In this document: piece by piece, positions 8,421-16,416 of the stretch
Position numbering within the stretch: position 1 is the stretch's first letter
How the letters are laid out: every line of letters begins with the position of its first letter
Source of the DNA: Labrenzia sp. DG1229
GTDB taxonomy: Bacteria > Pseudomonadota > Alphaproteobacteria > Rhizobiales > Stappiaceae
Length of the DNA stretch: 34,485 nt
Assembly: GCF_000521215.1 (NCBI RefSeq)
Contig: NZ_KI928917.1
Span: forward strand, 161,372-195,856
Direction: 5' to 3'
Translations under genes and position numbers: made by a program
The notes under the pieces: generated by a model
What the model saw: the letters and a program-made list of their open reading frames with translations, nothing else
The model's database searches: none
Told to the model about the DNA's origin: nothing

Positions 8421-10481
8421 ATGTTCCTTAAAAAAGATCAGAAATCACGTGAAGGTCATTCGAACAAAAGAAACCTTCTGACAAACTTGAAGGTTGGTAA
8501 AAAGATAGCATTGGGGTCAAGTATAATACTTGTCCTCCTGGCAATTGTATCTGCCGCTTCGTATTTCGGTCTTACTCGCGCCAATCAGGACTTTAAAGAC
8601 TACAGGACGCTTGCGCGCCAGACCAACCAGATGGGCCGCATACAGGCAAACCTTCTGTCTGCGCGTCTTGGTGTCAAAGACTATATCATCAAGAATTCCG
8701 AAGATGCTGCCGAGGTTGTTAGAACCCGCGCTGAAGCAACCGAAAAAATCATCCAGGAAGCAGAAGCCCTCTTTCAGGACAGCGAGCATCTTGAAACGAT
8801 TGTCTCTGCGATTGACCAGATCGCGATTTACCGCTCGTCCTTCGACCAGGTCACCAAGCTTGTTGGAGATAGAAACGGATTGGTAGACGAACTGAACACT
8901 GTCGGACCGGAATCAGAGCGCACGCTGACCAGGATCATGAAGAGCGCCTACGAAGATGGTGACGCATCTGCCGCGTTTTCAGCAGGTATCTCACTGCGTC
9001 ATCTATTGCTGGCAAGGCTCTATTCCAATCGCTTTCTTGTCGACAATGAACAAGCCAGTGCGAACCGGTCCAACCAGGAACTCGACGATTTTGAAAAAAC
9101 AGCAGCAGAGATGCTCAAGGAACTGCAAGATCCTACGCGCAGGCAACTTGCTACGGAGCTGGTTCAGCTTGCTGGCGGCTACAAATCGACGTTCAAAAAG
9201 GTTGTGGAAGTCATCCAGGCGCGCAACAGCGTCATTGCAAATACGCTCGACAAGATCGGGCCCAGGCTTGCTCATGAAATGGAACAAATCAAACTGGCAA
9301 ACAAGCAAACCCAGGATACCGTCGGGCCGCGATCCACTGAAGATATTCAAAAAGCTGTTGTCACGGTTGAGGCTGTTGCGGGTGCGGCCATCGTGATCGG
9401 TGTTTTGCTTGCCTTTTTGACCGGTCGTGCCATCTCCAGACCCGTCGTGGAAATGACGGCATCCATGGAGCGACTTGCCAGTGGAGATACGTCCGCAACG
9501 ATACCGGCGCGGGGGCGCCGCGACGAGATAGGACAAATGGCGGATGCGGTTCAGGTGTTCAAGGAAAATGCAATAGAATCAGAGCGTTTGCGCGAAGAGC
9601 AGACCCGGAATGAATTGCGAGCCGAGGAAGAAAAGCGCAGCGCAACGCTGGAAATGGCCGACAATCTTGAAGCCAGCGTAATGAGTGTGGTTGAAAAGGT
9701 GGGATCTGCAGCAGATCAGATGAAAGCCACCGCGCAATTCATGTCGGAAGCTTCTGAACAAACCACGTCTCGTGCAACCACTGTCGCAAGCGCTTCTGAA
9801 GAGGCTACCGTCACAGCACAAACGGTTGCGTCCGCCTCGGAGGAATTATCGAATTCCATCCAGGAGATCACACGCCAGGTTGATGACGCCAAAGGACTGG
9901 CAGCCGAGGGCAAGGAACGTGCGATATCGACCAACCAGGCGGTGCAAGGTCTGTCGGATGGCGCACAAAAGATCGGTGACGTGGTTGATCTGATCAACGC
10001 GATCGCAGAGCAGACAAATCTTCTGGCGTTGAATGCGACGATCGAAGCCGCAAGGGCGGGCGAATCCGGGAAAGGCTTTGCCGTGGTCGCATCCGAGGTC
10101 AAGGAACTTGCATCGCAAACAGCGAAGGCGACTGAGGAAATCAGGCAGCAGATCGGTACCATGCAGGAATCGACGAACGTTACTGTTGGCGAAATCGAAA
10201 ATGTTGTGCAGGCAATGTCTCAAATCAGCGAAATGACAGAAGCGGTCTCATTCTCCGTCGGAGAACAGAACGCGGCAACCCGCGACATTGCGACAAACAT
10301 CCAGCAAACGGCATCGGGAACGCAGGATGTTTCCGAGAACATCCTGGAAGTTAACAGCGCTGCACAACAATCCAGCGAGGCTGCCGGACGCGTTGTTTCA
10401 GTAGTGGACGACCTCAACAGTCAATCCGATGTTCTGAAACGTGAACTCCAGCAGTTTCTCGCATCCTTGCGCGCCGCGTGA
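8421..10481 (+). CDS. Methyl-accepting chemotaxis protein with HAMP domain
   Basis: The 686-aa membrane receptor has a first transmembrane helix at about residues 29-50. A long helical periplasmic sensor of roughly 260 residues resembles the four-helix/helical-bimodular type. A second helix at about 311-333 ([16 protein letters not shown]) leads into HAMP ([11 protein letters not shown] onward, to about 380). The cytoplasmic signalling hairpin includes [20 protein letters not shown] near residue 530, the highly conserved tip that contacts CheA and CheW. No NWETF-type CheR/CheB tether is present at the C-terminus ([10 protein letters not shown]). The start at 8421 is chosen because GAAAGGA sits 7 bases upstream; ATG 8397 is the alternative. 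It is monocistronic and may sense a ligand of the neighbouring importers, which is speculation. Confidence 0.93.
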   Translation: MFLKKDQKSREGHSNKRNLLTNLKVGKKIALGSSIILVLLAIVSAASYFGLTRANQDFKDYRTLARQTNQMGRIQANLLSARLGVKDYIIKNSEDAAEVVRTRAEATEKIIQEAEALFQDSEHLETIVSAIDQIAIYRSSFDQVTKLVGDRNGLVDELNTVGPESERTLTRIMKSAYEDGDASAAFSAGISLRHLLLARLYSNRFLVDNEQASANRSNQELDDFEKTAAEMLKELQDPTRRQLATELVQLAGGYKSTFKKVVEVIQARNSVIANTLDKIGPRLAHEMEQIKLANKQTQDTVGPRSTEDIQKAVVTVEAVAGAAIVIGVLLAFLTGRAISRPVVEMTASMERLASGDTSATIPARGRRDEIGQMADAVQVFKENAIESERLREEQTRNELRAEEEKRSATLEMADNLEASVMSVVEKVGSAADQMKATAQFMSEASEQTTSRATTVASASEEATVTAQTVASASEELSNSIQEITRQVDDAKGLAAEGKERAISTNQAVQGLSDGAQKIGDVVDLINAIAEQTNLLALNATIEAARAGESGKGFAVVASEVKELASQTAKATEEIRQQIGTMQESTNVTVGEIENVVQAMSQISEMTEAVSFSVGEQNAATRDIATNIQQTASGTQDVSENILEVNSAAQQSSEAAGRVVSVVDDLNSQSDVLKRELQQFLASLRAA

Positions 10482-10499
10482 ATGGCAATGACGCAAACT

Positions 10500-10554
10500 C
10501 CCGGAAACACCCGTCTCCATGAATGCCAGACCAGATGACACGGGGTTTCCCGGG
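10500..10554. terminator. Imperfect inverted repeat between convergent genes
   Basis: The arm CCCGGAAACACCCGT (10500-10514) is nearly complementary to ACGGGGTTTCCCGGG (10540-10554) with about 25 bases between. It sits between the convergent chemoreceptor and permease genes, a place where a bidirectional terminator is expected. There is no T-tract, so this is a weak call. Confidence 0.3.
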
Positions 10555-10637
10555 GTAAGTTTCGCGGATTGAGCAAAGCACCTTGAAAATGGTACTTCGC
10601 GGATCTGAAGCCCGGATAAATCGTGACAGGTCACAAA

Positions 10638-11471
10638 CTATCCCTTTACCGCTCCAGCGATCATTGACCGGCTGATGTGCTTGTACATCAGGATCCCGAG
10701 GACCACGGGCGTAACGGACGCCACGATGATAACGGCAGCTGCAACACCCCATTGAACGCCGCCGCCACCCGACGAAAAGAAAAACGACGCGCCAACGGTC
10801 ATCGGAACAGCGTCCGTCGTTGTCAGCATCAGACCGAAAAGAAACTCGTTCCAGGCCGTAATGAAGCTGAATATGAAGACCGTCGCCAAGGCCGGAAGGC
10901 AGATGGGAAACACGATCTTCAGCAAGATGACGAAGATGCGCGCACCGTCGATCCGCGCCGCTTCATCCAGTTCGAACGGAACGTCGTTGATGGCGTTGAC
11001 AAGGATCAGCAGTGCAAGAGGCAAATTAACGACCGCAAGGATCAAGCCAAGTCCAAGTGGTGTGTCGAGCAATCCAACGCTCTGGTACATCATGTAAAGA
11101 GGGATCGCGAAGATGATCAGCGGCATCGCCCGCAGGTTTACGACGGTCGGAAAAATCAAACTCTTGCCATAGCCCCTCCGGGCCACCGCATAAGCAAGCG
11201 GAAAACAGAGAACAATCGGCAGCACGGACGCGATTGTCGACGCTATCAGACTGTTCTGGAGATAGGAAAAGATGTTCAGTCGCTCGGAAACTTCCAAAAT
11301 CGATGCATAATTCTCAAGCGTGGGACTCTGCACGAAAATTCCCGGATTTCGGCTGATTTCAGCCGCTGTCTTGAGTGATGCGGACAGGGTGGCAAGGACC
11401 GGAAAGTTGATGATCAACGCTACCAGAATGAAAACCAGCCAACGGATCAGATTTTTGACCTTCTGACTCAT
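10638..11471 (-). CDS. Sugar ABC permease, MalG-like (CUT1)
   Basis: The 277-aa permease starts MSQKVKNLIRWLVFILVALI, one hydrophobic helix, and includes the EAA motif EAARIDGARIFVILLKIVFP, characteristic of CUT1 MalG-type subunits. ATG 11471 overlaps the stop of the other permease (ATGA), fixing the start. Frames extending upstream to 11843 read out of frame through that gene and are discarded. It is the last gene of the ManNAc-type operon. No ATPase gene follows: the next gene downstream is the convergent chemoreceptor. It must therefore use an ATPase encoded elsewhere, possibly the one at 20396-21451. Confidence 0.88.
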   Translation of the reverse strand: MSQKVKNLIRWLVFILVALIINFPVLATLSASLKTAAEISRNPGIFVQSPTLENYASILEVSERLNIFSYLQNSLIASTIASVLPIVLCFPLAYAVARRGYGKSLIFPTVVNLRAMPLIIFAIPLYMMYQSVGLLDTPLGLGLILAVVNLPLALLILVNAINDVPFELDEAARIDGARIFVILLKIVFPICLPALATVFIFSFITAWNEFLFGLMLTTTDAVPMTVGASFFFSSGGGGVQWGVAAAVIIVASVTPVVLGILMYKHISRSMIAGAVKG

Positions 11472-12328
11472 GCACCGCTCCTGCGAAGCAGCCGTCCCGC
11501 AAAAAACAGGGCCAGAAATGAAACACAAAACAGGATCACGGAAGCGGCAATCGCGTTGCCAATTTCGCCGGACCTGAAGAACGAAAGATAGATGTAGATC
11601 GACAGGGAGGTCGTCGCCCCGCCCGCACCAGCGCCGGTCAGGACAAAGATATTGTCGAAAACACGGAAGCCGTCGATGAACCGGACGAAAAACGCGACTG
11701 CGATCGTCGGGAGCATCATGGGCATTTCGATGTGCCAGAACATGCGCAGCCCGCGTGCACCATCGACGGCGGCAGCCTCCCGCATTTCTCCGGGGATGGC
11801 CTCGTAGGCCATGAAAAACAACAGGAATGCAAATGGTGTCCATTGCAGCGTTTCGATCGTAAAGACCGTCGTGAACACGTTTTCCCTGCTCAAGAACGCG
11901 GGACTGTCGCCCAGCCAGTAGAACATGTAGTGCGGCAGGGCACCTACAAATTCATGCAGCAACAGCCGGTACATCAACCCCATCATCGCGGGTGCGATCA
12001 TCATGGGCATGATGAGGACGGCAATCATCCAGGTATTCTTGCGAATGATCGGTGCAAGATACACGGCAAGGACAAGGCCCAGGATGCATTCGGCAAACGC
12101 TGTTGCCAGCCCGAATTTCATCGAAAACCAGGACGCCGACCAAAACTCGGGATCGTTGAGGATGGAGATATAGTTCCGACCACCATTGAATGTTGGAGAG
12201 CGCAGGTTCTCGAAGGAAACTTCGGAAAAACTGTAGATGATATCCAGGATTGTCGGAAATCCCAGCATCACCAGAAGGAACAGAACCAACGGTGTCGCCA
12301 GGATCCGATTCTCGGTCGATCGGGTCAT
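11468..12328 (-). CDS. Sugar ABC permease, MalF-like (CUT1)
   Basis: The 286-aa permease begins MTRSTENRILATPLVLFLLV with a first membrane helix and carries the EAA motif REAAAVDGARGLRMFWHIEMP. It is shorter than enteric MalF, as is usual in alphaproteobacterial CUT1 systems. The start ATG 12328 lies downstream of the hairpin that follows the binding-protein gene. The ribosome site is weak (GGACTGAG region). It overlaps the next permease by ATGA, so the two membrane subunits are translationally coupled. By context it transports an amino sugar such as N-acetylmannosamine, which is inferred from nanE and the ROK kinase. Confidence 0.88.
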   Translation of the reverse strand: MTRSTENRILATPLVLFLLVMLGFPTILDIIYSFSEVSFENLRSPTFNGGRNYISILNDPEFWSASWFSMKFGLATAFAECILGLVLAVYLAPIIRKNTWMIAVLIMPMMIAPAMMGLMYRLLLHEFVGALPHYMFYWLGDSPAFLSRENVFTTVFTIETLQWTPFAFLLFFMAYEAIPGEMREAAAVDGARGLRMFWHIEMPMMLPTIAVAFFVRFIDGFRVFDNIFVLTGAGAGGATTSLSIYIYLSFFRSGEIGNAIAASVILFCVSFLALFFAGRLLRRSGA

Positions 12329-12348
12329 GTCTCAGTCCAGAATTTGTT

Positions 12349-12377
12349 GCAGCCGGCCTTTTTTCAAGGCCGGCTGC
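12349..12377 (-). other. Perfect 12-bp hairpin after the binding-protein gene
   Basis: GCAGCCGGCCTT (12349-12360) and AAGGCCGGCTGC (12366-12377) are exact inverted repeats with a 5-base loop. It starts 8 bases after the binding-protein stop and ends 20 bases before the MalF-like start. It lacks a following T-run in the direction of transcription, so it probably blocks 3' decay or terminates partially, raising binding-protein levels. Confidence 0.75.
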
Positions 12378-12385
12378 ACGAAGCT

Positions 12386-13711
12386 TCAGTTCAGAAGATC
12401 TGCCATACCGTCTTTGGTTGCGGACAGTGCCTCATCCAGGGATTTACCTCCTGACAGATAGTCAGTGAATTCCTTTGCCTGCAACTCGTAAACAGACAGG
12501 GCCTTGGCGGAAGTGCCGCCGTTCATGACGAATCCGTAGTTGGACGCATATTCACCTAGGGGCACGAGATCCGGACGCTCGTTCGCAATGTCGGAAACAA
12601 CACTCGAGGTCAGGCCTGTGGCACCGCCTGCCAACGCATACGCTTTCGCGGCGTCTTCAGTTGAAAGCCATTCGATAAATGCCTTGGCACCATCCGGATT
12701 CTTGCCGTTTGCGTTTACTCCAAGACCCAGACCATGAACGTGGGTAAAGCGGCCGTCCGGCCCGGTCGGCGGCGCGATTGTCTTGGTGACATCGGCAGTG
12801 ACCGGTGTTTTTTCCGTATCGGTCAGATCGGCGGCGGCGGCATTCCATTGAATCATCGCGGCAACCTGGCCAGATCCGAACGCCGAATTTGCCTCCGCAT
12901 ATTCATAGGAAAACGAATCCTTGGGCGTTGCGCCTGCTTCCACAAGGATCTTGTACATCTTCAGTGCTTCCCGGTAGGCGTCCGAGTCGACCGTGATGTT
13001 CCCGTCCGCATCCATCCAGTCCGCCCCATAAGACCGTGGCAGTGAATGGAAAACCATGATGTTGAAAAGCAGGTTTTTCAGTTGCAATACGGTTCCGTAG
13101 CGGGTCGGACTATCGGGGTTGACCGATTTGGAAAAATAAAGGGCGTTGGCGGCGAAATCCTGCCATGTCCAATCGTCAGGGCTCTTGGGCTCAAGCCGCA
13201 CACCGAGATGTTTCTCCGAGATGTCGCCATATTTCGCGGCCGCAGATTCGTCTGCAAGCAGTTCCTCAATCAAATCCGTTCTGTAGTAGAGGAAATGCAG
13301 GGAAAGATCCGTCGGAACCCCGTACTGCTTGCCGTCGAACTGCATGGTCTTCAGCACACTTTCACCGAATACATCCGCCGCATCTCCCGACAGGGAAACA
13401 GGGGTCATGTAAGGCGCGTAACGACCGATCGAATATGTTGCGAGCAGATTGGCGTCGAATGCGTCGGTTCCAGCTGCAAGGTCGGCCTGCAACTTGTCGA
13501 AAAAACCGTCACGACTGAAGAATATCAGCTTCACCTTGTCATCTTCGGCAACCTCGGAGCGCGCGTTGTAGATTTCTGTTGCGGCGCGCAAGGCGGTTTC
13601 CTCCGGCCCGCCGGGCCATCCAAGCACGGTAACATCGGCCTGCGCGATCGAAGTTGCCAACAAAAGGGCGGATGCGGCGCCGCCGTAAAACAGTTTCCTG
13701 ACCGTTCTCAT
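12386..13711 (-). CDS. Sugar ABC substrate-binding protein (CUT1)
   Basis: The 441-aa protein has a Sec signal peptide (MRTVRKLFYGGAASALLLAT, probable cleavage after AQA) followed by DVTVLGWPGGPEETALRAAT, typical of CUT1 sugar-binding proteins. ATG 13711 is preferred over 13726 because GGAGGTGA sits just upstream of it, inside the end of the ROK kinase gene; the gap to that gene is one base. It is followed by a strong hairpin and two permeases. The substrate is probably an N-acetylated hexosamine, inferred from the nanE/kinase neighbours; nothing in the sequence identifies the ligand directly. Confidence 0.9.
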   Translation of the reverse strand: MRTVRKLFYGGAASALLLATSIAQADVTVLGWPGGPEETALRAATEIYNARSEVAEDDKVKLIFFSRDGFFDKLQADLAAGTDAFDANLLATYSIGRYAPYMTPVSLSGDAADVFGESVLKTMQFDGKQYGVPTDLSLHFLYYRTDLIEELLADESAAAKYGDISEKHLGVRLEPKSPDDWTWQDFAANALYFSKSVNPDSPTRYGTVLQLKNLLFNIMVFHSLPRSYGADWMDADGNITVDSDAYREALKMYKILVEAGATPKDSFSYEYAEANSAFGSGQVAAMIQWNAAAADLTDTEKTPVTADVTKTIAPPTGPDGRFTHVHGLGLGVNANGKNPDGAKAFIEWLSTEDAAKAYALAGGATGLTSSVVSDIANERPDLVPLGEYASNYGFVMNGGTSAKALSVYELQAKEFTDYLSGGKSLDEALSATKDGMADLLN

Positions 13712-13712
13712 C

Positions 13713-14615
13713 TTATTCACCTCCATTTTTCAGATGAGTCTGCGCCGCGAATGCGGCGACACCCACAATCCCGGCATGCTCCTGCAATGCGGAAATTAGG
13801 ATTTCTGGTTTCTGGTCAGGCATTTGTTCGGCAAAGTGCCGCCTGACGCTGTCAACATATCCATCAGCCAATCCAACTCCGCCTCCGATGACGATTATCG
13901 GCGGATCGATGGCGAATGAGATGTCCCTGCAAAGGCTCGCAACCCGGCTTGCGGACATTTCAACAATCCGGCGGGCCCATTCCTCACCTGCGCGTGCCTT
14001 TTCGTAGACCGATTTGGCGGTTTGCGGATTTTTGGATGCCTTTGTGCCCGCACGGGCGATCCAGGGCCCGGTCGCGGCATTTTCAAAGGGTTGAGGATTA
14101 TTGTCGCCGGAAAGCAGATCTTGAGAAAAAAGTCCGAAATGCCCGGCCAGTCCGCGATGACCTCGCAGCAACTTTCCACCGGCGACAATGCCCCCGCCCA
14201 ATCCGGTTGACACCGTCAGGTAGACGAGGTCCGACCCGGGTGCGGAGCCGTAGATGTGTTCGCCCCAGGCTGCTGCCTGGGCGTCGTTGAGAATTTCGCA
14301 TGGCACGCCGAATTTCGAAATCGCTGCTGCCAGGTCAAATTCACTCACGCGAAGCGTATCGTGATTGACACCTTTCCAAAGTCCGGCGTGAACCTGTCCG
14401 GTAACAGTGATCGCAGCTGCCCTGTAAGCGCCTGACCATTCCTGCGCAATCTCCAGAACAGATGCGATCCAGACATCGGGAGTGGACGAGCGTTCCGTCG
14501 GAATTTTCCTTGAAGCGATTATGTCCCTGCCCCGAACCAGCGCGACAAGTGTCTTGGTACCGCCGATATCGGCGGCCAGTACGGTCGGCTCCTGCGATTG
14601 AGGCGAGACCGTCAT
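13713..14615 (-). CDS. nanK: ROK-family sugar kinase, probable N-acetylmannosamine kinase
   Basis: The 300-aa protein starts with the phosphate-binding motif AADIGGTKT and contains the catalytic NDAQAAAWGE (Asp as base) and STGLGGGIVAGG segments of ROK kinases. NanK phosphorylates ManNAc to ManNAc-6-P using ATP. The adjacent NanE-like epimerase is why the NanK role is favoured over glucokinase. The usual zinc-binding CxCGxxGCxE motif is missing: after HRGLAGHFGLFS the sequence continues without the cysteine cluster. ATG 14615 overlaps the nanE stop (ATGA). There is no HTH region, so it is not a repressor. Substrate specificity cannot be proved from sequence. Confidence 0.8.
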   Translation of the reverse strand: MTVSPQSQEPTVLAADIGGTKTLVALVRGRDIIASRKIPTERSSTPDVWIASVLEIAQEWSGAYRAAAITVTGQVHAGLWKGVNHDTLRVSEFDLAAAISKFGVPCEILNDAQAAAWGEHIYGSAPGSDLVYLTVSTGLGGGIVAGGKLLRGHRGLAGHFGLFSQDLLSGDNNPQPFENAATGPWIARAGTKASKNPQTAKSVYEKARAGEEWARRIVEMSASRVASLCRDISFAIDPPIIVIGGGVGLADGYVDSVRRHFAEQMPDQKPEILISALQEHAGIVGVAAFAAQTHLKNGGE

Positions 14616-15283
14616 CGTTTCACACCTGCTTCATCCACCGCATCGCGGAACCATCTCGTCACCACTTCCAGCCGCGTGATCGCCGAGCCGACGACCACGG
14701 CGTCGGCTCCGGAGCGGATGGCCCTTGCTGCAAGGTCAGGTGTGTTGTAGCGGCCCTCGGCGATGACAAAGGTGCCAAGCCTGGAAAACTCTCCTACCAG
14801 CTCCAGGTCCGGCTCTTCAGGCGTTGTGCGCTCGGTGTAACCGGACATGGTCGTGCCCAGGATATCCGCACCAAGTCTTTGCGCATTGACCCCGTCGTTT
14901 AGGTTCGAGCAGTCGGCCATGAACAGGCCACCGTGCTGCTTGGTAATTTCGATTGCAGAACCAATGGTTTCCGGGCGATCGCGATCGGTTGCATCGACCG
15001 CAACTATATCCGCTCCGGCAGAGATCAGATCGACGACATTCTGTGCGAAAGGAGTGATTTTAACCGCGCTGGTTTCAAGAGCCACCTTGACAATACCGAT
15101 GATCGGACACGCGACGGCTGCTCTGGCGGCCGCGACATTTGCAACGCCCTCTACCCTCACGCCGGCAGCCCCACCCGCCACCGCGGCTTTCGCCATGGCG
15201 GCGATGATCACAGGTGAATCCATGGGCCCGCCCACAACGGGCTGGCAAGAGACGATCAGATTGTTCTTCAGGTTTTCCAGCAA
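14612..15283 (-). CDS. nanE: N-acetylmannosamine-6-phosphate 2-epimerase
   Basis: The 223-aa protein is a small TIM-barrel enzyme of the NanE family, converting ManNAc-6-P to GlcNAc-6-P. Recognisable segments include LIVSCQPVVGGPMDSP near the N-terminus, GIVKV, VAVDATDRDRP, DCSNLNDG, GTTMSGYT and VIAEGRYNTPDLA, all matching NanE. Length is normal. The start is TTG 15283: a GGGGGGTGA ribosome site lies 6 bases upstream, whereas the next ATG would remove the first 20 residues including the conserved CQP. It lies just downstream of a strong promoter with overlapping operator and is the first gene of the nanE-nanK-transporter operon. No sialate lyase gene is present, so the input is probably ManNAc itself. 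Confidence 0.9.
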   Translation of the reverse strand: MLENLKNNLIVSCQPVVGGPMDSPVIIAAMAKAAVAGGAAGVRVEGVANVAAARAAVACPIIGIVKVALETSAVKITPFAQNVVDLISAGADIVAVDATDRDRPETIGSAIEITKQHGGLFMADCSNLNDGVNAQRLGADILGTTMSGYTERTTPEEPDLELVGEFSRLGTFVIAEGRYNTPDLAARAIRSGADAVVVGSAITRLEVVTRWFRDAVDEAGVKR

Positions 15284-15286
15284 AAA

Positions 15287-15295
15287 TCACCCCCC
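15287..15295 (-). promoter_or_regulatory. Ribosome binding site deciding the nanE TTG start
   Basis: GGGGGGTGA on the minus strand, with its last G of the run 6 bases before TTG 15283. This supports the TTG start over a downstream ATG. Confidence 0.6.
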
Positions 15296-15310
15296 AAAAG
15301 CCGGAAGGAA

Positions 15311-15338
15311 ATAATACCAGTTAAGGTCCAGTTGTCAA
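15311..15338 (-). promoter_or_regulatory. Sigma-70-type promoter of nanE operon
   Basis: On the minus strand TTGACA (15338-15333), a 16-base spacer, then TATTAT (15316-15311) form a near-consensus promoter. Transcription would start near 15304, about 20 bases before the TTG start of nanE. The -35 hexamer lies inside a perfect palindrome. Confidence 0.7.
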
Positions 15339-15342
15339 CTGG
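15328..15342. promoter_or_regulatory. Palindromic operator overlapping the nanE -35 box
   Basis: CCAGTTG-T-CAACTGG is a perfect 15-bp inverted repeat that covers the -35 box. Further ACTGG/CCAGT half-sites flank it, at 15317-15323 and 15338-15343. It is the natural binding site for the GntR-family repressor encoded just upstream; binding would block the polymerase. Confidence 0.6.
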
Positions 15343-15353
15343 TCATAACCTGT
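15338..15353. promoter_or_regulatory. DasR/NagR-like operator candidate
   Basis: ACTGGTCATAACCTGT matches 12 of 16 positions of the DasR/NagR/YvoA consensus (ACTGGTCTAGACCAGT form), which is bound by GntR/HutC proteins controlling N-acetylglucosamine metabolism. It overlaps the palindrome at 15328-15342 and lies directly after the gntR stop codon. Confidence 0.45.
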
Positions 15354-15354
15354 T

Positions 15355-16125
15355 CTAGCGCTGAAGCTCGTTGGAAAAGTCAAAAGCCTCAGCGTTGTAA
15401 CAGGTTAGCGTGTATTCAATGGGAACACCGGACGCAGTTTCACAGCAACGCTCGATGACAAGAGCCGGGGCGCCAACCTTTGTTTCCAGCAATTCTGCTT
15501 CCACTTCGTCCATTATCTTGGCCGTTATTTTCTGAAACCCGCGCTGTGGTGACATTCCAAGCGCATCCAGTGTCGCGTAAAGGGACGGTCCGATGGCATC
15601 AGGGGATTTGATGACCGAATGGGGAATGGCCGCACGTTCAAGCGCGATGGGACGGTCATTCGCAAGCCTGACCCGGTGCAGGCGAATGACCCGTTCTCCG
15701 GGGGCCAGCTTGAGCCTTGTGCGTTCCGCCTCATTGGCCTCAACACTTTCCGCGCTCAAAAGTCTCGCACCCGGGGTCATGCCGCGAGACCGGATATCTT
15801 CGGAAAATCCAACCAGATTTGAAATCTGTTTCCTCACCTTTTCGGAAACGCTGGTCCTTGCACCGTGGCGACGCACCAGTTGCCCGTCTCTAACCAGTTC
15901 ATCGATAGCATTGCGGACGGTGATGCGAGAGATATCAAGCAGGTCAGCCAGTTTCCGCTCTCCCGGAAGTGTTGATCCGGGCAGCAGGATGTCCTCCTCA
16001 ATCGCAATTTTTATTGCGTTGCAAAGACCTTCGTATTTCGATGTCGAAGCTGAACTCGATGCGAATTGCGATCTGATGAAGTCAATGACTTGATCGTTGT
16101 GTGTGTTCATGACCTGATAATCCAC
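15355..16125 (-). CDS. GntR-family (HutC/UTRA) transcriptional regulator
   Basis: The 256-aa protein has an N-terminal winged helix (KYEGLCNAIKIAI, LLPGSTLPGERKLADLLDIS, RITVRNAIDELVRDGQLVRR) at about residues 30-95, then a UTRA effector domain with LAPGERVIRLHRVR, the usual ligand-binding fold of HutC members. These repressors often respond to a sugar phosphate such as GlcN-6-P. It sits 71 bases upstream of nanE, with a palindromic operator and promoter in the gap, so it very probably controls the nanE operon. Start is GTG 16125 or ATG 16110 (MNTHND); neither has a good ribosome site. A separate promoter must lie in 16126-16290. Confidence 0.88.
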   Translation of the reverse strand: MDYQVMNTHNDQVIDFIRSQFASSSASTSKYEGLCNAIKIAIEEDILLPGSTLPGERKLADLLDISRITVRNAIDELVRDGQLVRRHGARTSVSEKVRKQISNLVGFSEDIRSRGMTPGARLLSAESVEANEAERTRLKLAPGERVIRLHRVRLANDRPIALERAAIPHSVIKSPDAIGPSLYATLDALGMSPQRGFQKITAKIMDEVEAELLETKVGAPALVIERCCETASGVPIEYTLTCYNAEAFDFSNELQR

Positions 16126-16298
16126 TTTGGCCGAAGCTAATTAGCACCGATCGTTTTCAGCGGCAATTCGCGGTTGTCATGTACAACCTTTCAGGGTCCT
16201 TCAACCGGCTATTGCTGTCCGGCCAGCCAGGATTGTCTGTTGTGATCGGATGGCTGTTAACGTGGCTTGTCTCCATGCCCTTCTTTTCCCGGTTGAAA

Positions 16299-16319
16299 GG
16301 AGCTCCGCACCTGAGCTCC
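16299..16319 (-). terminator. Candidate acnB terminator hairpin
   Basis: GGAGCTC and GAGCTCC form a 7-bp stem with a 7-base loop. On the minus strand it is followed by TTTC, a short U-tract. It lies about 100 bases after the acnB stop. The T-run is weak, so the call is tentative. Confidence 0.35.
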
Positions 16320-16330
16320 AGAACGTCGTC

Positions 16331-16393
16331 GGGCCGCCAGTGTGTCGAACTGCCTTGCAATTGCAGCAAGGACAGACAACACACTGGCAGCCC
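16331..16393. repeat. Nested inverted repeat downstream of acnB
   Basis: The outer arms GGGCCGCCAGTGTGT (16331-16345) and ACACACTGGCAGCCC (16379-16393) pair at 14 of 15 positions. Between them CCTTGC (16353-16358) and GCAAGG (16366-16371) form an inner hairpin. A further small stem, CCCGG/CCGGG, follows at about 16391-16405. There is no T-tract on either strand. It could be an mRNA 3' end structure, a repeat element or a small structured RNA. Confidence 0.55.
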
Positions 16394-16416
16394 GGCTGAT
16401 CCGGGATTAGCAGCCC

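Larger units (their letters stand above)
16126..16416. other. Intergenic region between acnB and the gntR gene
   Basis: The 291-base gap separates two minus-strand genes. Its acnB-proximal half holds a large nested inverted repeat (16331-16393) and a simple hairpin (16299-16319). The gntR-proximal part should carry the gntR promoter, but no convincing -35/-10 pair was recognised. No gene is supported here. Confidence 0.5.

Noticed and set aside
13046..13846. 266-codon plus-strand frame
   Set aside because: Antisense to the binding-protein gene and the ROK kinase end.
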